Of a stretch of 64,000 nt of DNA, positions 23,100 to 33,844 are shown piece after piece (the first letter of the stretch is position 1; every line of letters starts with the position of its first letter). Below the pieces are notes generated by a model. That model was not told the DNA's origin. It ran no database searches and saw nothing but the letters and a program-made list of their open reading frames with translations. The position numbers and the translations under genes were made by a program. The stretch is from Isoetes taiwanensis (Eukaryota; Streptophyta; Lycopodiopsida; Isoetales; Isoetaceae): assembly GCA_021234155.1 (NCBI GenBank), contig JAJEKV010000034.1:1-64000 (forward strand), written 5' to 3'.

Positions 23100-23660
23100 C
23101 ACACTAAAGCCATGTTCAACATCACATGCAGCAGTTGGTTGGGCTGGATCAACTCAGTGTAGCATAGTTGGATGTGATCATATCTTGGGCAGCTTTGAAG
23201 AATGTGTCACTCATCCCCAATGGCTCCCAATCGGCATTACAAACAAAGCCTATCCTGCCACGCCTCCACAATCTATCTGCCTGTCTGAATTCTGAGGTGG
23301 TGTGCCTCTTTGCAAAGTCAAGCAATGAATCTATGCTTTTTCATGGGCAAATATGTACGCAAGTAGCGTTGCAGGCCCTGTTCGAGTGTGGGGTTTATCC
23401 AGTGCTGGTAGTACGTTGTCTTGATCTATTCCAGAATGCTGGCATCCCAAAGCTCCCAAATACTTATAGGTGGGTGTTACCTCCACATCTCGTTCTCAAA
23501 CCCCCCCTCCCCCCTTCCCCTCCCCCGTAAGTAGATGATGGAGGCCTTGACTGATGTAAGGATGAGACAAGCAGCACCTTATTCTTGGCCAAATTGACGT
23601 GTATATCAGTGGCTTGGCAAAATCTGTCTATGGCATTCAGATGGCGCTGCATGTCATTTG
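23100..23660 (-). pseudogene. LINE reverse-transcriptase fragment
   Basis: The minus strand encodes MQRHLNAIDRFCQATDIHVN followed by LAKNKVLLVSS. This is the region just after the catalytic YxDD in LINE reverse transcriptases (usual pattern LQxxLxxLxxFCxxxxLxVNxxKTK). Further on, VTPTYKYLGALG matches the following VxxYKYLG block. Stops and frameshifts interrupt it. The catalytic core is absent. Confidence 0.65.
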
Positions 23661-24441
23661 CGGTGTAAGCTAAGAGGGATAGTATACCTTATGAAGTTTT
23701 TTCACAACATATATAATGCAGATACATTTTTTGTTTGATTCTATTATTTGTTTGATGCTAACTTTTTTTTTTGTGTGTGTGTGTTGAAGGTGCATATATG
23801 ACATGTGTGCTTTCCAATGCAGTTCTTGGACTATCCTGACTGGAGAAATTTGACATTTCGGCAAGGCAAGCTCTGCTCTGGTACTCCACCACCATAGCTA
23901 AGCCGATGTGCAGCCATCTGGATCGAAACAAAAAGGGTGCATGCAGACTACCTAAGTCGTCATAGGGGTAAATGGCAGCAGCAAAAGGCGCAGCAAGAAG
24001 TAAATGGAAGACCCCTTTGCACAAGTAACTAAACTATCCAAATGGCAGGCTGATTTAGTTAAAGAAGAGCTCAAATGAACAGGGTTTTGTGGCTGCACGT
24101 GAAAACGGGCGGACGTACCATACCCTGTGGTACCAAAGTACCCTTACCAATGTCCCGTCGCCCTCCCAACGCGTGGTAAGTGACGCTCGTTCGTCACCCC
24201 TGAATCCATGCTGCCCCGTACCAGGGAGCCATCCTTCGCGCACCAGAGTACCCCCCATCGTGGCCATCCCGAGGCATGATTCAATGCTGGGGGCTAGAAT
24301 TGGTGGGCTAATTCCAGCCATAATCGCCTCGAATGAGATGGATTATCAAGATTACCCAGTTGGCTCGAGCAATTCCATCAACAATTTCTCAATCCAGCCA
24401 AGAATCAAGCCTGTCCCCTGTTTTCGCTGCACACTGGAGCG

Positions 24442-26394
24442 ATGGTGTCGACTAGGGCCCGACCACAGATCGATGACACAGTTCCAAGCACTGGCAGACC
24501 AACGGTAGCGGCTAGCAAGCGGGTTTGTGCGCCCAAAGCTAAGAAGAAAGGGGCATCAACTAGCGGATCTGCACCTGCAATGCCAAGGAGGCCAACAAAG
24601 CGAGGACAATGGATGGAGGAAGAGATGTCGACAACACTTGACGAGGTAAGTGAGAATGGGATTTCAATTAGAGAGGCATCTAGATGGTCAGGCATACCAG
24701 AGTCGTCTATCAGGGATTGGCTATATGGGCGGATTTCCAAGAAGAATGCAAGACATCCCCAGATCCTTACACCAGCCCAAGAGAAGGAATTGGTCGATTG
24801 GGCAATAGGCAGGGCAGAACAGGGTATGGGTGTGACTCTGGCTGCTGTGAAGGAGCGTTCAGCCGAGATGGCAAGGGAGGGTAATTCGGCCTTTGATGGT
24901 GTGCCAGGGAGCAAATGGTGGAAGCTTTTCAAGCAAAGGCACCCTGAGATTTCCCTTAGGAGCGCCGAAACATTGGAGGTTTCACGTGCCCGGGCAATGA
25001 ATCAAGCCAACTTGGATGGCTTCTACACAGGGCTGAAAGAAGTATATGATGAGTTCAGCTTTCCCCCCTTAAGAATTTGGAATGCAGACGAAACAGGGAT
25101 CCAAGCTGGGAAAGTAAAGGATTTGAGGATAATTGCCAGGAAAGGGGAGAATAGGGTTAGCGAGCTAGTTATGAATACAAGGGAATGGGTGACTATTTTA
25201 GCGTGTGTCAATGCAGAAGGGTTCAGGCTGCCTAATCTCTATATTTTCAAGGGTACAAGGATGAGGCAAGACAACATAGTCAGGTGTGAAGAGGGAGCAA
25301 TTCATGCAGTGCAGTAATCAGCTTGGATGACCACTGAATTGTTTAAGTCATGGCTATCTCATTTTTAGTCTAGAATCCAATCCCTGGAGGGGTATCACCT
25401 AATCGACCTCATCTCATACTACTGGATGGCCATGGTAGCCATGTGAAACTGGATGTCATCCTTGCTGCCAGAGAGATGGGTATACATTTTGCCCTACTAC
25501 CTGCTCACACATCGCATAGGCTACAACCACTAGATGTATCTTGCTTTGCACCATTCAAAGTTGCATTCAAAAGACTAAGGGCAGACTATATGGTGAGGAA
25601 GGGTGGGACTGAACCAAAGAGGGAAGACATAGCTGAACTCATTTCCTAGGCCATTGCAGCTGGTCTAACAGTGTCCAACATAAAGGCAGGTTTCCCAACA
25701 AAAGTGGTTCCTGGAAGGGAAGGATCAAGGTTTGCAAGGGAAGACGTGTATGTGCCTGCACCACCCATTGGACAACCATCAACTGAGGTTGTAGATAAAC
25801 ATGAGAATGATGTACCTAATGTATTGCATGAGAGTGTTGCACCTAATGTCTTGCATGAACCATTGGAGCAATTCGAGGGCTGTGTGCAGGGCATGGATAT
25901 CGAAACCAATGTTGTGGAGGGCTACAACATACACGAAGTGGATCTACAATGGGAAGAGCATGTCCAGGCATCACGTAAACATGATGGTGCTATAAATAGG
26001 ACCATGCAACAGGTCCTCCTCCACCAGCATGTAGGAATTGATTGTGGCCAAACCTCACAGGTCCAAGCAGAGCCAAGTACACAAGGGACAGCCTCGAGAA
26101 GGAGAGGCATTGCTCCTAATCATCTGCGAAGCTCTTGCAGCAGAGAAGACAAGAAGGGAAGAGGCTGAAAGGCTTAAGAGGGAGAAGGTAGCCCTCAAGA
26201 AGATTGAGGCAGCAAAGAGGAGGGTAGAGAAAGAGGAGGCCAGCAGAAGGGTTGCTGCAAACAGGGCTGAAAGGGAGAGTAGAAAGCAAGCAGAGGCCTT
26301 GTATGAGGCCTCCTCTAAGAGGCTGAGGGATTTCATGTATCCAGCTGGCCAATCAAGAGTTCGGGCTGTATTTGGTTACCAAAGACCTGAATGA
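24442..26394 (+). pseudogene. pogo/Tigger-like (CENP-B type) DDE transposase, decayed
   Basis: The open part (24,442-25,317) carries a Psq-type helix-turn-helix (residues ~58-97, with SIREASRWSGIPESSIRDWL), a CENP-B-type second HTH (~105-170) and the start of a DDE_1 domain with the first catalytic Asp in NADETG (25,081-25,098). The rest is broken: stops at 25,315 and 25,366, a frameshift near 25,395, the second Asp in LLDGHGSH (D at 25,425), the third in QPLDVS (D at 25,533), a stop at 25,647, and a further frameshift near 26,100. A Lys/Glu coiled-coil tail follows (26,038-26,394). All three catalytic Asp codons survive. Terminal repeats were not found. Confidence 0.8.
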
Positions 26395-26640
26395 GGCTGC
26401 AAAGCAAAGGAGGCTGGCAGTTAGGCTCAGGCAGTGCACCTAGAAATAATATGGATGAGGATAATTCTGAGGCCTATGTTCCGAGCAGCCAACCAAACCA
26501 CCTACTAGAGACACAAGATGTGGAGTGCAGTCTCGAAGACACTCACTTATGTGAGGGAGACGAGGTCAACCCTCAGTCAATCAGCATAGAGGGGTGTATT
26601 CCTTTGGTCAAACCTACAGTAAACAAGGTAAGCAACATTA

Positions 26641-28351
26641 GGGTGTAAATATGGTAATGCTACCCAAAAAGCACTGTCCGGACAAGTGCTTTAAGTGCTT
26701 TAGGTGCTTTACCCTCGAGTGCTTTTTCATTCAACGACCTCGGGGGGTTGTTACTCCAGAAATAGGATGGATCATTCCGTGGAGGTAAGGATCGATGAGA
26801 TGGATGATCCCGCGGTGGGAGATCTCCGAAATGGTAAGGATCGCCGACGAGGATCTTCAAGGGGGAACTCCATTGGCGGGGAACTCCATTGGCGGGACAA
26901 GATTGATGGAGTTTTCTTTTTCAATGCAAGTATAAGAACACAAATTAGAGTTCAAATCGGCATAGAAATCATAGGTGAATTAACAATGTTTTATTGCAAT
27001 TTGATTTAGATTGATAATTCAATCTGTTGCATTGGAGATTGAATTGTGGGCAGCTCTCTTGAAAGCATCCATTTAAGGAAGAAGCTTTTTAGGATTCAAA
27101 TCAAGTGAGAAGAGACAATCTGATTATTCTTTGTTTTTCTTAAGAGTATTTTTGTTCCATTCTTTCAATGTATTATGCATCTCTAATGTTGTATCCTAGA
27201 TCTACGTTATTTTTTTTTCCCCAAATGGGAAAATTGACGAGCACTCAGACATTGGTATCTTGAGTTCTACCAATCTATTTGGAGCGATTTCATTTTGATC
27301 TAGAAGTATACTTCGGTCTCTTTCTTTTGCAATCAAAATCACACAAATCCGATCTCTGAGGAGTGAGAAATAGCCTCTCAAACTTGGCTGATTTTCTGTT
27401 ACAGTGGGTGCAGAAATTGATGTCACAAGAATATACAAAATTCAGACTTTAATATCTTGAGTGGTGCTGATCGGTTTTGAGTGATCTCACATGCATTTAA
27501 AACTAGACACTTAGCACTTTTTCTTGCAATTTAAATCACTCAAATCTGAGCTATGAGGAGTGAGAAACAGTCTCTCAAAGTTCTGATTTTTTGTTACAGG
27601 TTCTGATTTTTTGTCACAGAAATATACCAAAACTCAGAATTTGATATCTTGAGTTTTAATGAATAATTTTTTATGATTTTACCTGCATCTAAAAGTAGAC
27701 ACTATGGCCTTTCTCTTGCAGTTTAAATCAATTAAATCTGAGCTTGGATGCGGGAGAAATGACCTCTCAAAGTTGGTCAATTTTCACTAATAGTGGGTTA
27801 ACATTGTCTTTTATATGATCATTGTTGTTCTATATTGTTGTGAGTAGTCTTGCGTGCATTCACATTTCGTCATTTACATTATTGATCAAGCTTTGTTAAT
27901 CAGAGTTTTGAGATCCTTTTGTATCAAAGCAATCTTAATACATTCTTGCAATTCCGTCTCTGTATTAAAACAATCTTAATACTATTCATGCAATTCCATT
28001 ACTTCTTAGTTTTATCCTTGCAATTCCATTACTTCTTTTTGAACAGACAACCAGTCTTCTTTGTTTGTTATTTTCTCTCTAACTTTCTCCATACTCTATT
28101 GAAACCAATCCAACATCGAAACTGCCATGTAATGTATCTCAGCAAAAAAAAAATTGACATTACACGGCATCAAAATGCAAAGATTGGAGAGTATCAGAGG
28201 TGATAATTATTAATCTAACTTAGCCGAGAACAAAGTACAGGCAGGAAGCATTTACGGCATGACTTTTGGCCGTGCGCAGCCAAGTGCTTTAAGTGCTTTA
28301 AGTGCTAAGTGCTTTCGCGTTTTTTTGGGTAGCATTACCATATTTACACCC
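26641..28351. mobile_element. Non-autonomous TIR element, 1,711 bp, 4-bp TSD
   Basis: The left end GGGTGTAAATATGGTAATGC (30 bp, 26,641-26,670) is repeated perfectly in inverse orientation at 28,322-28,351, and ATTA flanks both sides (26,637-26,640 and 28,352-28,355). Subterminal AAGTGCTTTA repeats are also inverted. The interior has no credible ORF but three ~190-bp tandem units (27,220-27,800, each with GAGGAGTGAGAAA and CTCTCAAA). The element lies in the 3' flank of the pogo-like pseudogene. A 4-bp TSD excludes hAT (8 bp), typical Mutator (8-10 bp) and mariner (TA). Confidence 0.82.
27220..27800. repeat. ~190-bp tandem repeat inside the TIR element
   Basis: Three diverged copies, each with TTTCTTTTGCAATCAAAATC-like, ATCTGAGCTATGAGGAGTGA-like and CTCTCAAAGTT blocks at constant spacing. 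No ORF spans them. Confidence 0.7.
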
Positions 28352-28355
28352 ATTA

Positions 28356-29977
28356 GGAGCCCCTTGAAGAGATGGGATTTGCCAGTAGTCAAAGACAGTT
28401 CAGCCCTCTTGCACGCTCCTTGAGGATGGACACACAAGGTTGGATTAACTAACACAGGGCCAGGAAATGAAGGTGTCCCTGCAATTAGGCCAGGCACATT
28501 AGGGAGGTGGCTGAAATAGGGGTAGATGCCCAAGCCCTTGCAACAGCACGGGGCATGGATGAGGGTTTCTTCAGGGTTTGGAGAGCAGACATGGCAGAGG
28601 TATACCTCTTTTTATATACAATTTATTCAATATAGCAGTTGGTAACACCTTTGTCTACGCAGGTCCAAGAGGCTACACCAGCCATCTCCTTGAACTAGAA
28701 TGTAACAGATAAGGTATATCATGTGCTGGCCTGTGATTTGGGATGGACAAACCTGTGTGCCTTATTGTTAAATCCTGTAAAATAATGTAGGGTGATTATG
28801 ACTCGGACGAGACAGTAGAAGAATAGAAGATATACTTAATGGCCAAAGAAGCCATGATAGGAAGATAAAGACAAAACTATATGTGGTATCAAATTTTGTA
28901 ATTGCAGTAATATATTCCATTCAAAGTGCCTCTCGGGCAAATACATTGTTGCTTCCAAAAAATGCCTTCACAAAACACTATTGCAAAATGGCACTAGGCC
29001 TATTTCAAAATACAGCAAAACAAAAAAAAAAAAAAAACATAGAAGGGTCGTCCATTTAGCCAAGGATCACCAGCATTCACCAGCTCAGGTCTCCTGATTG
29101 ATAGGACTTTCAAATTTTACATTGCCCCCCTCAGCAACTGTGACACTGCAGTGCACCAGATCATGCTCGCCCTTTGCATGTTGTATCTGATCACAGATCT
29201 CTGATGTGACCACCACATTCAGGTTAGATCCGGCAGCAGCAGAGATCTCTTCACGATTGGCAAGGCAATTCTACAGAGTGAAGGAACCAAACTCTCCTCT
29301 GTTTGCATAGACGCATCAGAGTATCGGTGCTCCCTCTTCTTCGATGGGGAGGGTGTCCCTGGAGGGGGCTTATGGTAACCACCTCCTGCAATGCCTTGGC
29401 CCTTCCTCCAATGCCCTTCCATAGTGTTGCAAATCAAAAGGAGTCCCATTAGATAGACTAAAACACAGAACAATAGTCTAGCATATGCAAAGAACAAACA
29501 TTACCTTGACTTCGGAGTTGATCGGAGTGACGGGAGACGAGGTGCTGATCGGAGTTGGCCGGGAGACGAGGATGCTGGGAGATGAGCTGCTCGGATGTCA
29601 ATTGAGAGAAAGGGCAGCACTTTTTATAGCCAAGATTGACATGATGAAGGGTTTGCCAATTTGTGCGAGGCTCTAGAATCCATAATCCTCCCAAATCATG
29701 CGGAGAAAGCCGATTTAGGGGTAGATCAAACGTCTGGAGGAGAGATTTGTTTGGCAAAACCTCGAAATAGGGCCAAAATGGGTAGCGAATGATGGTCCCT
29801 GCACCCTCGGTTCGTGGACCATTGGACCATGATGGGAACTTTGGGTTGCACGACCGCGAGCACGGCGTGAGGCCTAAGAGTGAGGTACCATCACGACGTG
29901 GGTAGGCGAAGGCACGTGAGACGGACCCTTGGGTTGCGAAAGAGGGTTACGCCCATGGCGCTCTTAGGTTTCCATAG
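28356..29977. other. Stretch without a recognisable gene
   Basis: Continues the sequence interrupted by the TIR element. Short open frames occur, for example plus strand 28,510-28,600 encoding AQALATARGMDEGFFRVW before a GTATACC donor-like site, and minus strand 29,219-29,433 (proline-rich KPPPGTPSPSKK). None matches a family I know. An A-run is at 29,023-29,039. A GC-rich segment with GGGTTGCGAAAGAGG leads into the MYB-carrying element. Confidence 0.4.
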
Positions 29978-30133
29978 TAGCGAATGTTGGAACACGCCAG
30001 CGCGATAGATGGCTACCTAGATAGCGACAGGAGGCCGTTGGGGGGCGCAAAAGTACGCCCACTTTATTGGCTCTCGAAACTGACTTGTCAGACCAAGCGG
30101 GTTCGCCCAAAAATTCGCCCACGCGAACCCGTC

Positions 30134-30400
30134 GGATTCGCCCAGGCGAACCCGCAAATGACGTGGCGGGGGCATCGCGGGGGCGGGACGCCTGCGTGGC
30201 ATTGCTACTGGGTTCGCCCAAGCGAACCCCAAACCGCGGTTACTGGCAGGCGGCAGAGACGACAGAGCATTGATTGCTGCCCTGCCGGGTTCGCCCAGGC
30301 GAACCCACCGGCGGGGCCTATGCATATGGCAGGGGCAGTACGGCGTACGGGCAGATCAGGCATTGATTGCGGCACCTGCCGGGTTCACCCAGGCGAACCC
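30134..30400. repeat. Palindrome-rich left inverted-repeat arm
   Basis: Four copies of the ~20-bp near-perfect palindrome GGGTTCGCCCAGGCGAACCC start at 30,134, 30,210, 30,287 and 30,381, spaced 76, 77 and 94 bp. A half-copy is near 30,099. Segments between palindromes also repeat, for example GCATTGATTGC at about 30,268 and 30,360. Confidence 0.8.
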
Positions 30401-30576
30401 ACCGGCGGGGCTAGCATATGGCAGGGCCGGTTTTTTTCCATCGCTTTTTCTTCAATCTAAACCCAAGAACACCAAGAACACCCTCCTGCGCAGTTTCGGC
30501 AGTCATTCCGGCCCTTCCCAGCAATCTTTTTGCTCAGAAAAGAATTCCCCATCTCGCCAATCTCTGTTTTTCCCTT

Positions 30577-31329
30577 ATGGGTCGATCGCCCTATTGCCCG
30601 AAAATTGGATTGAACAAAGGCCCCTGGACCCCCGAAGAGGATTTGCTTCTTGCCAAGCACATCGAAGCCAATAGTGAAGGTTGCTGGCGGTCTCTGCCCA
30701 AATCTGCAGGTAGAAAACGTTTTATGTTGAAGATTTTGATCAGAATTGTTCTTTTCTTGCAAAAATTTAATCGATTAGCAATGTTTTTAATGCAGGGCTT
30801 CTTCGATGTGGAAAGAGCTGCCGTCTTAGATGGGTAAATTATCTACGTCCTAATGTGAAGCGAGGAAATATTTCCGACGATGAAGAAGATCTTATTATCA
30901 TGCTGCATAAATTGCTGGGCAACAGGTATATATAACACCATCTTCCTGTTCTGATCAACAGAATTTTGCTCTTTAAATCGTAAATACAGCTTCAAATTGC
31001 AGAATCTGAGCTCCATTTTTGTGCAATATTTTTGCAGATGGTCTTTAATTGCAGCCAGAATTCCAGGCCGGACTGATAATGAGATAAAAAACTACTGGAA
31101 CACGCATTTGAGCAAGAAATTAGAGAGCCGGGGCATAGATCCGAAGACCCACAAGCCAATTCCTCAGGATAAAATCGGGGTACCGCCCGTGCATTTTCGA
31201 CCGTGCCGACGAGTACCGGACCTGCCATATGCTAGGCCCCACCGGTGGGTTCGCCTGGGCGAACCCGGCAGGTGCCGCAATCAATGCCCGATCTACCCGT
31301 ACTGGCCCCGTCTGCCAGCCATTTGCTAG
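30577..31329 (+). CDS. R2R3-MYB transcription factor gene, C-terminus replaced by repeat-encoded tail
   Basis: Three exons with GT-AG introns: 30,577-30,709 (133 bp), 30,796-30,925 (130 bp) and 31,038-31,329. The first two lengths and both intron phases are those of canonical plant R2R3-MYB genes. The start ATG encodes MGRSPYC, the usual opening. R2 has Trp17, Trp37 and Trp57; R3 has Ile70, Trp89 and Trp108, with [18 protein letters not shown] intact. No stop or frameshift occurs in the DNA-binding domain. After ~IPQDKIG the frame enters the right inverted-repeat arm (~31,214) and adds ~39 residues unrelated to MYBs before TAG, giving 184 residues. The activation/repression region is missing. 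The bHLH-interaction signature lacks its basic residue (Met80). A product could bind DNA without regulating it; expression is unknown. Confidence 0.75.
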
Positions 31330-31500
31330 TAACCCTGGTTTGGGGTTCGCTTGGGCGAACCGGGTAGCAACGCCACGCAGGCATCCCGCCCCCGCGACGC
31401 CCCCTGCCACGTCATTTGCGGGTTCGCCTGGGCGAATCCGACGGGTTCGCCTGGGCGAATTTTTGGGGTTCGCTTGGGCGAACCCGGTTGGCGCCTCTAG

Positions 31501-32200
31501 TTAGTTCCGGGAGCCGATCGAAGCACCGGCAAAAGTAGGCCACAGCATGGCATGAGTGGCAAGGTGTATCGCGATGGGGGCACTTACATCCCCCTAACTT
31601 TAGAGGCCCATAACTTTTTAACCATAGATAATTTAAGGGCAATTTTTTGATAGGCTTATGGCATATCTGATTAGGTATCCAATGACACTTGGATTCATTG
31701 GACCATTTTTTGACATTTTAATGGGTGCACGCCTCTTAAGTGTGCGAAACATGGCAACCCCAACATAGATTTGAAATCCGGCGAATAATGGATAAAGGAA
31801 TCGCAAGTCGGTTGCCCAAAATGATTATATGCTTGCTCCTTTCTATTCGGCTGAAAGACGCATTTAACAATTGTAAAAAAAATTTCCGTGACCTGTTTCT
31901 GTTTTGTGAGCAATCCAAGCAAATATTTTCCGTCATTCTTTAGATGATCGGGCATAGCGGTATTGGGTTTTGTCTACACTGATATATCGTTGCGGCCAAT
32001 GCAAATGGGCAAACTAATTAGACCGAAAGGAGGAGGTACTCTTGACGTAGCCCTTCTTCAGAATGATAGAAATTTTATAGAAGTGCACAGATCAGACAAA
32101 AAGCAACTAAACATTCTTATACGTTGATCAACTCAATTTGTGCAATTTGGGTTCTGTTTTTCTATTTGCTTTTCTGGATCTCCTTTTCTTACTGCTGGAT
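31501..32200. other. Stretch without a recognisable gene
   Basis: Contains GGGGGCACTTACATCCCCC (31,575-31,593, an internal palindrome-like sequence) and AT-rich DNA. The weak outer similarity of the MYB element's arms ends here. Short frames such as 31,740-31,943 are not convincing. Confidence 0.4.
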
Positions 32201-32208
32201 ACTGTACT

Positions 32209-32565
32209 CAGTGTTGTCCCGTACGCGTACCGTACCGTACGTACTGTACGTATTTTTTAAAAAATACGTTTTTTCAGCCGTACGTACCTTACGTACGTTT
32301 GGAGTATTTTTTAAAAATAAAAAAACAGTATTTAAATAGAATAAAACAGTGAAATTAAACATAAAACTGATGTAGGGGAAGTTGGTTAGCATGTTAGTTT
32401 GCTATCTAGGTTCAATTCTTGGTAAGTGCATGTTTACTGTTCTGTGAAAAATAGGTAGTATTTAAAAAAAAAACGTCAGGTGTATTTTTTAAAAATACGT
32501 ACGTACGTACAAGTACGGTACGGAATGGATCCTTTTCAAAAAATACGCGTATTTTTGCAACACTG
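32209..32565. mobile_element. Non-autonomous hAT element (MITE), 357 bp
   Basis: The terminal inverted repeat is CAGTGTTG at 32,209 and CAACACTG ending at 32,565. A perfect 8-bp target-site duplication ACTGTACT lies at 32,201-32,208 and 32,566-32,573. Terminus and TSD length are diagnostic of the hAT superfamily. The interior has inverted subterminal runs of CGTACGTACG/ACCGTACC and TTTTTTAAAAAATACG. No ORF. Confidence 0.9.
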
Positions 32566-32573
32566 ACTGTACT

Positions 32574-33844
32574 GCTCCGGCGATGGCTGGGACTAGGTAG
32601 AATTGAAAAATGTCTACAAAGGAATTTGTATTTTTTTCTTTTGTTTGGTTGTGGACCCGGCAAAGGGAAAGGATTAAGTAGGACCTAGACTTTAGCTTTG
32701 AAATGGGCAGTACAGAAAAGCCATGTGAGGATGCTTTACTATGTGAGTATTTTGAGGCTTAGGCTAAGCCGGTTCTTATGGTGCCGTGCCAATATAGCCT
32801 CTGCTAAATAAAAGGAACCTATGGCGTTATATCCATGTCCTTTTTGGTAACTATGAATAATGTTTCATTCAATGGGTTGTTTTTTTGTGTTAATCATGTA
32901 TTATAGTAGTAATAGCAGGCTTTCATCAACAAAAATTAGGTTGAACCATCATTCAAAAAAATTGAGAATATGTCTTAATTTTGGTACTTTTTTCCGTCCG
33001 CGTTTTTTTTGTTTTTTATTCCCCGTCCGCCATTTTTTTTGTTTTTTCTCTCCATCCGCCTTTCTTGTTTTCGTTTTCAATTTTCAATTTTCAGATTCCC
33101 GCCCGTCCGTTTTCCCCCCTTTTTTTCGTCTCCTATTCTTTTGCTCCCTCTCCTTATTTTTTTCCCTCCTCTAAATTCCCGCCCGTCCCTTTTCTTTTAC
33201 TCCCTCTTCGCTTTTAGTTGCTCCGCCTTCAGTTTTTTATTTTGTGTTTCTTCGTTTCTCAACAAAGAGGTCCACGCCTCTTTTTACCATATCGGGTAGG
33301 TTTTCCACAGGCTTTCCACATCGAAGCTTTTCCATTGGGTTTTCCATCGAAGCTTTTCCACATCGAATCAGAATGGTGTGGAGCGCTTGGAGCACCGGGG
33401 ATGGAACACCGGGTGGATGAAGCACTTGGAGCATGACCGCACGCAACAATACAATACTGTTATCTCTTCCGGATATCGCTAGGTATACTACCAATATCTC
33501 ATCTGTTATCTCTTCTAGATATTACTCGTTATTGCTAGGTAGACTCGGCAGATGGTAATAGTCCGATTGGCCGGAGAGAAGCCCTTGTAATTTTGACTTG
33601 ATTCACGGTTGCTTGCCGCAATACAAATTCGATGTTGAATCAACCCAAAAATGCTCAAAATCACAATTATTGAAGGGGCTTTGGGGTTGGGCATGATCTA
33701 ACTGTCAAAACCGACCTACTTTGAAGTGTTACAGCTGCTAATTTCAAGATCAAAGCAGGAAATTTGCTCAATTTCGTGATGTTGCAGGATTAAAATTTGC
33801 TCAATTTCGTGATGTTGCAGGGTTTTGTGAAGAGCCCATAGTTG
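32574..33844. other. Stretch without a supported gene; pyrimidine-rich segment
   Basis: 32,985-33,240 is T/C-rich on the plus strand with repeated CCGTCCG / CCCGCCCGTCC motifs, resembling a 5' untranslated leader. It is followed by near-repeats of TTTTCCACATCGAAGC (33,300-33,370) and GAGCGCTTGGAGCACC. No long ORF or known motif. Confidence 0.4.

Larger units (their letters stand above)
30100..31500. mobile_element. Long-inverted-repeat element carrying a MYB gene
   Basis: The left arm (about 30,100-30,432) and right arm (about 31,214-31,500) are inverted copies. After reversal, long blocks agree, for example CGCAAATGACGTGGC, GGCATTGATTGCGGCACCTG and CTAGCATATGGCAGG. Weaker similarity continues outward to about 30,010 and 31,575. 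Each arm is built of the palindrome GGGTTCGCCYRGGCGAACCC: left at 30,134, 30,210, 30,287 and 30,381; right at 31,247, 31,343, 31,420, 31,443 and 31,466. The ~780-bp unique centre is a plant MYB gene. This is the layout of a gene-capturing (Pack-type) or fold-back element. No clear TSD was found, so the outer limits are open. Confidence 0.72.

Noticed and set aside
29219-29757. Minus-strand frames as a host gene
   Set aside because: Proline-rich low-complexity sequence without splice support or recognised family; kept only as an unassigned stretch.
30270-30674. Reading frames through the MYB inverted-repeat arms as separate proteins
   Set aside because: They are shadows of GC-rich repeated palindromes and overlap the MYB 5' region in other frames.
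32860-33299. Phe/Ser/Leu-rich frames (membrane-protein-like) at 32.9-33.3 kb
   Set aside because: They come from a T/C-rich tract in three overlapping frames with no conserved motif.
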